From: Polyrhizophydium stewartii
Lineage: Eukaryota > Chytridiomycota > Chytridiomycetes > Rhizophydiales
Assembly (NCBI GenBank): GCA_027604665.1
Contig: JADGIZ010000436.1
Span: 1 to 13,697 of the forward strand
Reading direction: 5' to 3'
DNA length: 13,697 bases
In this document: positions 1 to 7,800 of the stretch, piece after piece
How positions within the stretch are numbered: position 1 is the stretch's first letter
How the letters are laid out: every line of letters begins with the position of its first letter
Program-made: the position numbers and the translations under genes
Notes under the pieces: generated by a model
Database searches by the model: none
What the model saw: only the letters and a program-made list of their open reading frames with translations
What the model was told of the DNA's origin: nothing

Positions 1-81
1 CGGCTGCACCGCACCACCACCGCTCCCTGCACGCAGCGCACCCGCACGATCGCTCTTATCCGCACATCTCGCAGCCGCGCC
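1..81 (+). promoter_or_regulatory. Upstream/5' leader of the ataxin-2-like gene
   Basis: Short C-rich, pyrimidine-rich stretch ending in gccgcgcc directly before the ATG at 82. It has no upstream ATG, so a scanning ribosome would meet the start at 82 first. No TATA-like element is visible. Only 81 bases lie in the window, so the promoter proper is probably outside it. Confidence 0.4.
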
Positions 82-1620
82 ATGCACCGCAAGCAGCCCG
101 CATCGTCCCGCCCCGCCGCGCCATTCAAAGGTGGCGCTGCTGCGTCCCAGCAGCCGCCCCCGCTGCAACGCAGCCCATCGTCGGGCCAGCCCGCCCCGCA
201 TGCGTCGTCGCCCGTCGCCGCGTCCGGCCCGCCCGGACTCGCGTCCGCATCAACCACGACCGGCAAGCAGCAGCAACCGCAGCAGCAGCAGCAGCCGTCC
301 CGCAAGAACGCATGGAGCGCCGGCCCTCCCGCCATCGTCGCCGGCTCAACGTCGCCGTCCGCGGGCTCGCAGTCGCCCGCCTCGCCCAAGCGCCGCACCG
401 ACTCGCCGCTCGATGCTCTCGACGTCAAGCGCCGCACCGCCTTTATTTTCACTCGCATGCAGGTGCCCATACTCGCCTCCCGTGCCTTTGCGGCAGCCGC
501 CGCTGCAATGCCGGCTCGAACGGCGTGCTGATCGCTCATTCCCAGGGCTCGAGAGTGCATCTTGTGCTGCTCGACGGCTCCGAGTTCGAGGGAGTCTGCA
601 AGACCTACACCGCCACGAGAGCCACGCTCCGCGAGGCCCGCCGCATCACGCCGGGCAACTCGGGCAGCTCACCCGTCATACGGGAACTCGTTGTGCCCGC
701 CGCCGACGTTGTCAGCATGTCTGCCCGCTCTGTCGAGGCCGTGCCCACCACCAAGACAAGCGACTCGCATGGTGTGGCCGCCACCGTGATGCCTCCCTGC
801 GATTCGACTGCTGACGCTCGCTGCCGTATGGCGCGATTCCGTGCAGGGTTCAAGACCGACACGGCCATCTCGGGAGGATCGGGCTTTGGCCAGCAGCGAG
901 TCCTACAAAAGTGGACCCCTTCGGCCGACGACCAGGGCGTGGCGCTCAGCCTCGATGGTGAGCCATCCTCATGGGCGTCCGCCGGCTGCCAGCTGCATAC
1001 CGCTGACGCAACCCATGCGCTTCAGACGCGCCGTCGGGCCACTGGGACCAGTTCGCCGCCAACGAGTCTCTCTTTGGAGTCAAGACAGATTTCAAGGAAG
1101 AGATCTATACCACAGTTGTTGACAAGAGTGACCCCAACTTCCGCAAGCGTGAGGCCGAAGCCGCCCGCCTTGCTGCCGAGATTGAGCGAGTGAGCCTGTC
1201 GCGTAAAACCCATCCGTGCGAGTGTGCATACGCTGTTGCTGACGCCAATCGCGACTAGGCACCTGCGTACAACCGACATGTGGTGGAAGAGCGCGGCCTG
1301 GCTGTCGACGACGGAGATCTCGGCGAAGAGGAGCGGTGGGTGTCGCGTATCAGCCGCAGTAGATTGAACAAGATATCGCGGAGCGCTGACCTGGGCGATG
1401 CAGGTACTCGTCCGTGATCCGCCAGGACGCCCGCACAGGCGGCCGTGGCGGCGCTTCCAGCGCATCTGCCGGCGCACGCCGCCCGCCTCCTGCGCGCGCC
1501 GACTCGGCAGGATCCCAGCGCGCCGGGTCTCAGGACGTTCGCAACGACCCCAAGTTTGGCGCTCCGCAGAGAGCTCAGGAGCCCGCGCAGTCACCCACAC
1601 AGCCTGCTTCGCAACAGCAA

Positions 1621-1652
<32 letters not shown>

Positions 1653-3550
1653 AGCAACAACTACCCAGCCGCTGCGACCTCCCGCCCAGGCACAGCCATC
1701 GGCCGCACAAGCGCAGGCGCAGGCGCAGGCGCAGACACCTTACACGCAGTCGCTGCCTCGCCCATCGCTCGAGTCTCGCGACCCCGCCGCAGCCAAGTCC
1801 AAGGCCGTCGTCGCCACCGCGGCCGCCAGCCGCCCACAGTCGACGTCGGGTGGCATCAAGTTCGCCGAGATCATGGAGAAGAATGCGACACCTGCCAACG
1901 CCGTCGGTGCGACGCAGCAGGTCGAAGAACTCGCCAAGTCGTTCCGCGACTTTGCCGGCGGCGAGCGCAAACACCTGCTTGAGAGGAAGCACCAGATCAT
2001 GATGATGCAAAAGGATGGCATCATTAGTGACTTCAAGCAGTTCAGCAGCTCGCTCAAGCTGCCTCGCCCAATGCCCAGCGATATCAAGAAGATGCTCCAC
2101 AAAGACGGCGACGAAGCCAAAGATGCGTCGCCTGGATCGGGCTCGTCTCCGTCCTCGGCCGGATCTGGCGTGTCGCCGCCCGCAGCGGCGCAAAAGGCGG
2201 CTTCGGCTGCCCAGGCTCCTTCAGCGAAGCAGCAGCAACAGCAGCAGCAACAGCAGTCCGCGTCGCAGCAGGCACAGGCGAGGCCGCCATCTGCGGCATC
2301 GCCGACAGCAACCAAGGCGCCGTCTTCAAAGCCGCCCACCCCTGCTCCGGTCCCCGCCTCCCCTGACGTCGGCTCCAGACAGCCTGGTGCACCGACCAAG
2401 GGTGCGAACAAGACCGACGCGACAAAGCAGCCCACGCGTAAGCAGTCGCAGCAGAACCAGCAGCAGGCGCAGCAGCAGGCGCAGCAGCCCCGACCGCAAG
2501 CGCAGTCGGCCAAGGAACCCAAGGAGACCAAGGCAGCCAAGCACGACGGCCCAACGAGCGATGCGAGTGGCGCAGGAGGAGAGGCCGAGCCGGCTGCGGC
2601 GGGGGCAGAGCTCGCCCCCGCCACCGGCACGACGACGACCGGTGTCAGTGCCGGCCCGACCAACATCACCAAGGCAGGCTTCAAGTTCAACGTCTCCGCC
2701 AGCGAGTTCACTCCAAGCTCTGGCACAAGCGCGCCGCCGTCGCAAGCACCGAGGCAGTCGCCCGACTCCAAGGGCGCATACTTTCAAAGCAAGCGCGGTG
2801 GAAAGCCCGGCCAGTTCTCTGGCCGGTCATACGGCTCAAAGCCGTACCAGCCCAAAGGCTCGCCCAAGCCCGGCTCCTTTGGATACGACGAGGGTTACCA
2901 GCCAGGCATGGAGCAATACCAGCAGGGATATGCCATGTATCCTCCGCAGGCGTACATGCGGCCGCCGATGGGCATGCGGCAGCACCAGTATCAGCCGGGC
3001 GTGCCGCCAATGGCCATCCCGCCTGGTCCTGGCGGCCCCGCGTTCATGGGCGTGAGTTCCATCCGCCATCGTATGCTGACTTGCATGTATATCTGCATGG
3101 GCTGACTCGGATTCCTCAGTATCCCCCGCAGCCCCCGCCCGGCGCCATGTTCCCGCCGCAGATGATGCATCCGGATCCGACCGGCGCCGGTGCAATGCGT
3201 GGTCCGCGCCCGGGTTTCATGCCACCGCAGCCCATGTACCCAGCCCGTGAGTTCCGATGGCGCGGCGTCCTCGGGCAGCACATCTGCTGACCCTCTTCGG
3301 TGCAGCACACGTCATGCCGTACCCCCCTGAGATGATGGCTGCATACCCGCAGTCGATGATGATGCCCACATCGCAGATGGCGTGGATGCCCGACGGGACG
3401 CCAGTGATGCCCGACGGCACGCCGATGATGCCCGAGATGGTGACTACGCCCGTCGAGGGCGAGTATCTCCAAAGCGACCCGCACCAGCAGGTGCCGCAGC
3501 AGCACTCGCCGCAGTCGCATGCGCCGCCGCAGCACTTCTCTGCGCAGTGA
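82..3550 (+). CDS. PBP1: Ataxin-2/Pbp1-like RNA-binding protein (Sm, LsmAD, PAM2)
   Basis: Best model has eight exons: 82-462, 546-771, 847-957, 1026-1189, 1259-1335, 1404-3051, 3120-3246 and 3306-3550 (2979 bp, 992 aa). All seven introns start GTG, and most contain CTGAC before the acceptor. The first intron splits the Sm fold: exon 1 ends in [11 protein letters not shown] and exon 2 continues [17 protein letters not shown], giving an Sm domain at about residues 118-190 that ends in [18 protein letters not shown] follows at 204-212. LsmAD spans about 244-325 and includes [18 protein letters not shown] and [20 protein letters not shown]. The middle is low complexity with glutamine, proline and alanine runs. 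A PAM2 motif ([12 protein letters not shown], about 746-757) should bind the MLLE domain of poly(A)-binding protein. The tail (about 815-960) is rich in Met, Pro, Tyr and Gln. The family acts in the cytoplasm on mRNA, in poly(A)-tail control and stress granules, and in yeast also in TORC1 control. Family assignment is firm; intron ends are inferred but keep frame throughout. Confidence 0.93.
268..294 (+). repeat. CAG/CAA run in exon 1 of the ataxin-2-like gene
   Basis: Nine codons encoding QQQPQQQQQ, mostly CAG. This is the first of several glutamine tracts in this gene, in the disordered region before the Sm domain. Confidence 0.9.
1612..1653 (+). repeat. CAG/CAA polyglutamine tract
   Basis: Fourteen codons encoding six Gln, one Lys and seven Gln, mixing CAG and CAA with one AAG. 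It lies in the disordered linker after LsmAD. CAA and AAG interruptions break the pure CAG repeat, which would be expected to limit slippage. A separate run of four gcgcag units (AQ repeats) follows at 1711-1734. Confidence 0.9.
2230..2256 (+). repeat. CAG/CAA polyglutamine tract
   Basis: Nine consecutive Gln codons in the pattern CAG CAG CAA CAG CAG CAG CAA CAG CAG, in the disordered middle of the ataxin-2-like protein. A looser Q/A-rich array ([13 protein letters not shown]) follows at about 2446-2487. Confidence 0.9.
2680..2715 (+). other. PAM2 motif (poly(A)-binding protein interaction)
   Basis: Encodes [12 protein letters not shown]. The spacing N-x-x-A-x-E-F-x-P matches the PAM2 consensus used by ataxin-2 proteins to bind the MLLE domain of poly(A)-binding protein. 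The usual Leu before Asn is Phe here. It lies between the Q-rich region and the Met/Pro-rich tail, as in other ataxin-2 proteins. Confidence 0.8.
3386..3427 (+). repeat. Tandem 21-bp coding repeat (MPDGTPV / MPDGTPM)
   Basis: Two adjacent 21-bp units encode MPDGTPV and MPDGTPM, differing at a few bases. They sit in the last exon, inside the methionine-rich tail of the ataxin-2-like protein, and look like a recent in-frame duplication. Confidence 0.85.
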
Positions 3551-3637
3551 CGAAATGAAAGGCTTGGGCAACTCACCCAAAAAATGATCAAGTGAGGCGA
3601 CGACGACCGCCCGAGAGCCAGAGTCGCTGCGCGCACC
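3551..3637 (+). promoter_or_regulatory. Intergenic spacer between the ataxin-2-like and uL10m genes
   Basis: Just 87 bp between the stop at 3548-3550 and the preferred start at 3638. It must hold both the 3' end of the first gene and the promoter or leader of the second. An A-rich stretch (acccaaaaaatgatcaag) around 3577-3594 is the only compositional break and may be part of a 3'-end signal. The end of the spacer gives a strong start context, caccATGGG. Confidence 0.45.
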
Positions 3638-4648
3638 ATGGGCCGGCCGCCGGGCTGCCCGCGGCGCTCCATTAGCACGCCCCGGCCTGCGCCTGCATGC
3701 CCGTGCCGCCAGCCCGCCGCGCAGCTGCCCGCCTGCAGCGGCGCCGGTTGCCAGCCCTCATGCACGGTGCTGACGCTCGGCCTGATCGCAGATTCCGAGC
3801 TGCTCTCGGCGCCTGCTCGGCGCTTGCCGCGGCTGCACGGCCAGCCGTGCCTGTAGCATGCACAACCGCTGCGCTTTGTGCGGCGTCTCTGTCCGCCGTG
3901 CGCTTCCAGTCGAGTGCGTTTCCGGGCTGCCGCCGGGCCGTTCGCTGCGAGTGCGACGAGATCACTGACGCTGAGCACAACGAACCCACACGCCCGTCGG
4001 CGCGCAGCCGAGGCTCCGCAGAGGATCCGGCCCGCGTTCCACCACAAGCTGCCCGAGCCGTTGGCCACGCATGCGATCGAGACGATGCGCCTGTCTGTCC
4101 GCGGCAACCAGCCCGACGCGCGCCATCTCTACCTGTACAACCTCTACAAGCACATGCTCGAGGCGCGACTCGCCTTCCTGGTGCAGAACTTCCACATGAC
4201 GGCCAAAGAGTACAACCAGACCAAGCTTGCGCTGCGAAAGATTGGGTTCAACACGATCCTCGTGCGCAACCGCATCTTCGAGGCCGCCTCGCGCGGCGTC
4301 TACGGCAAGACCGAGCTCGCGCGCATCGGCAAGCTGGCCCAAGGCCCGACACTGCTGATCTTCTCGGACCTGTCGGACGCCGAGGCCCCGAACCTGATCA
4401 GGGACTTTGCCAAGACCATCAAGCCCAACAAGAAGATGCTGCTTGTGGGCGGAAAGATCGACTCGATGCTTGTGACTGCCGACACATTTGCCTCGGTCTT
4501 GCAGCTGCCCACGCTCGCGCATCTGCGCGCCGAGCTGGTTGGCCTGCTCGAGATGCCGGCCCAGCGCATCGTCGGCACGCTTTCGCAGACCCCGTCGGCG
4601 CTGCTCGCGACGCTGCAGCAGCACCAGAACCAGATCAAGGGCGAATAA
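3638..4648 (+). CDS. MRPL10: Mitochondrial large-subunit ribosomal protein uL10m
   Basis: The body, in one frame from 4008 to 4648, is an L10-family protein. It includes HLYLYNLYKHMLEARLAFLV, RKIGFNTILVRNRIFEAA, PTLLIFSDLSDAEAPNLI and a C-terminal LLEMPAQRIVGTLSQTPSAL segment, as expected for mitochondrial L10, which anchors the L7/L12 stalk. That frame has no usable ATG before 4084, so the N-terminus must be spliced. The preferred model is exons 3638-3702, 3792-3913 and 4008-4648 (275 aa). It starts in a strong caccATGGG context, uses introns GTGCCG...CAG and GTGCGT...CAG, and yields about 62 leading residues with no acid, rich in Ala, Arg and Ser and ending SAVRFQS, which is typical of a mitochondrial targeting peptide. 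The alternative is ATG 3858 with one intron 3951-4021 (239 aa), giving a shorter Arg/Cys-rich leader. Product is firm; the start is open. Confidence 0.88.
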
Positions 4649-4811
4649 ACCCCCTCCCCCGAGCGCGTGTTCATGGTCCTCGCGCCGGCCGCGCGCCGTG
4701 CCCGGTGTCGTGGTGGGCTGCGATCGCAATCGTGCTTTGCCTGCCCGTCCCATCCGCTGCCGACGGCGCGTCCGCCTCTGTCCCCGCACGACCCGCCGGC
4801 GCCCGCCCGCA
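4649..4811 (+). promoter_or_regulatory. Intergenic region before the Rho-kinase-like gene
   Basis: A 163-bp GC-rich spacer between the uL10m stop and the kinase ATG at 4812. It has a short C-run just after the stop. An ATG at 4671-4673 precedes the kinase start and could act as an upstream start if it is transcribed. No TATA box or other recognisable element is seen. Confidence 0.35.
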
Positions 4812-7800
4812 ATGTCGGCCGCCCCGTGCGACTTCTCGCTCTCGATCAAGAGCCGCCTCGAGCAGCTCGCGCAGTATATCTCAACAGAGAGCAACCAGCC
4901 CTCGCTGTCGCTCGAGGTCCTCCTCGACGCCTTCCTCGCCGTCTACACAGACTGCAAGGCCGCCAGCAACAACAATGAGCAGATCGCGGGCTTCATTGCG
5001 CAATGTGCGGGTCATCTGCTCGGCGCGCTGCGCCCGTATCCGCCAAGTCGCGCCGCCGCCAGTCTCTGCACGCCGGGCTCCTCCGCCGCCCGGCGGGCAG
5101 CGACGGCCTGCGTCGCCTCGGCCACATTTGATGCGCCTCGAGGCTTGCGTCGCGCGGCGATGCGAGGCGTGTCTGTTGTCGCGAGCCCCGTCGGCCCAAA
5201 CTGACAACCCGTGCTTGCCCTCGCCCCCCCGCCTCTTTCCGGCGCTACCGGCAACGCACATGACCCGGCCACGCGGGACGCGGCGCCTGCCACCGCACCA
5301 GACGACCAGCTGGTGCCCAAGCTGCAGACCATGCGCGTCAACACGCGGGATTTCGAGACCATCAAGACACTCGCGACCGGCGCCGTTGGCCGCGTGTGCC
5401 TCGTGCGAGCCAAAAAGGACTCCAACGTCTACGCTATGAAGATCCTCAAAAAGTCGGATCTGCTCACGCGGAGAGAGGTGCTTTCGTTCGAAATGCATCT
5501 CGCCGAGCGCTTTTAGGGGGATGCATCACTGACATTACCCACCGACGCTTCATTTAGGCGGCGTTCTTCATGGAGGAACGCAATGCACTTGTGTTCTCGC
5601 AGCAGTCCGAGTGGATCACGACGCTCTACGCTGCCTTTCAGGACGACGATAATCTGTACCTGGTCATGGAGTACGTCTCTGGCGGCAGCCTGCGCTCGCT
5701 GCTAAATAACCGCGAGACCTCCATGGACGAGGCGGAGGCGAGGTTCTACGTGGCGGAAATGATCTTGGCCCTGGAGGTGCTTCATCGATACAGCTACATT
5801 CACCGGTGTGCTGCGCTACTAAGGCCAACACCCCCGCATCGTGCTGACGCGGTGCGATCCCACCTGGTGTCGTGCTCCGCAGAGATGTAAAGCCAGAGAA
5901 CTGCCTCATTGACTCTTCCGGCCACATCAAGCTCGCGGATTTCGGATCGTGCATCCGCCTGAGCGAGGCGTCGCGCGTGACGTCTCACGAAACAGTCGGC
6001 ACGCCAGGCAAGTCTGCAATGACGGTAGCTCGATCAACCCGTGCCGGCTGGCTAACAGAGGCTTTGTGCTCCGCTGCGCAGATTACATCTCTCCCGAGAT
6101 CCTGCGCGCGCACGAAGGCAACGCCAACTACGGCCAGAGCGTCGATTGGTGGTCGCTCGGGGTCATTCTGTACGAGCTGCTCTTTGACGAAGTCCCGTTC
6201 TACTCCGAGTCGCTTGTCGAGACATACGGGAAAATCATGGACCACGAGGTGTGTCTGAGATGCCCTAAATGCCACATCCGTTCCTGCTTTATGACATTCC
6301 GTGTCAGAAACACTTTGCCTTTCCAGATGACGTGGAGATTACAGCGGTATGCAGAGATCTCATCCAAAAGTGCGTCGCCAGTCGGCGGGTGCCTCAACTT
6401 CTTGCCTTGCATATCCGGATTTACGAAGCTGGCCGCTGACGCGGTGCGCCAACAGGCTCATCTGCAATGCAGAAGTGCGGCTAGGGAGCAAGAGCATTGA
6501 CGAAATCAAGTCGCATCCGTGGTTCGAAGGGGTGCCATGGTCCACAATTCGCGAAAGTGAGATATCCGCGACTCTTCAACTGCCCTGTGCAAAAAACACG
6601 AGCGCTGACCTGCTGCGGCTCCGTGCAGCCAAGCCGCCATTCGTCCCAGAGCTTAGTGGCCCCGAGGACACGAGATACTTTGAGGACGAGGAAAACGAGA
6701 GCAAAAAGTTTGCCAAGAAGCCGCTTGCCAAGAACCGCGAGTTCTCGGGCCGCAATCTGCCATTTGTCGGATATACGTACGTCAAGAATGCCACGGCGCT
6801 CATTTCATGGCCTGACCTCGGAACCGGCGGAACCGAGAGCAAGACGGGGACGCTGAGTCGTGCCGCCGCGGCTCGCGATCGTGCGCTCAGCACTACAGCT
6901 GCCAACAGCGCTGCCAATATTGCCAAGATCGAGGAGCTCAGGACGCAGCTGCAGCAAGAGTCACAAAAGAGCAGCGCGCTCGCGTCGAGTAAGAAGCAGC
7001 TCGAGGACGAGGCCGCGACGTTGCGATCCACACTTGCGCGCGAGTCGTCGCAGCGCGCCGAGCTTCAGTCGGCCGTCTCTGGACTCGAGAAGGACCGTAT
7101 CCGTCTCGAGACCGAGCTCAAACAGCTGCGCCTTGCGTCTGACCGCGATAGTCACAACATTGCCGATCTCGAGTCCAAGCTTAGCCAGCTGCGGAGCTCG
7201 CAGGAAAGCGAGGTGCAGAACAAGGCGGAGATGCACGAGCTGGTCGAGATTCGTAAGCGGCTCGAGCGCGAAGTCGCGAACCTGGCGGGATCGCTCAAAG
7301 AGGAGAAGGCGCAGTCGGTGCGCCGCGAGATTGGCGTCTCGGAGCTCTCCAAGGCCAAATCGATGCTTGACAAGGAGACGGAGCGGCTGAGCCACGCACT
7401 GCAAGAAGAGAAGAAGCTGCGCGCTGACGCCCAGGCAAAGGCCGACGCCCAGTTGAAGCGCGTCGAGGCCGAGACTGCGCGTGCCGACCATCTCGAAGCT
7501 AGATTCAACGAGCTGCAGATCGAGTCGGCGAGGCAGGCAAGCGAGGTCAAGACCCTGCGCGAGTCGCTGGCCCTCAGCAACGAAAAGTCGCTGCGCGTTG
7601 GGGAGCAGAGCGCAAAGCTCGAGAAGGAGAACGCGGTGCTGCAGGTCGAGGTCTCGAGCCTGCAGCAGAGACTTTCGGAGGCCGAGACGCTTGCTGGAGT
7701 GCTGCAAAAGGCAGCTCAAGAACTGCAAGAGTCGCAGCGCGAGACGGTCGACCACGAGATCGAGAGTCTGCGCGGTCAGGTGTCCTCGCTCGGTGCAGCA

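Noticed and set aside
1740..2771. 343-codon - strand frame opposite the Q-rich part of the ataxin-2-like gene
   Set aside because: Poly-Cys, Ala and Gly runs are the antisense reading of CAG and GCG repeats; no domain content.
3697..5439. 580-codon + strand frame spanning uL10m and the kinase start
   Set aside because: Arg/Ala/Pro-rich and in the wrong frame for both the L10 and kinase domains; only its part around 3793-3913 is probably coding, as exon 2 of uL10m.
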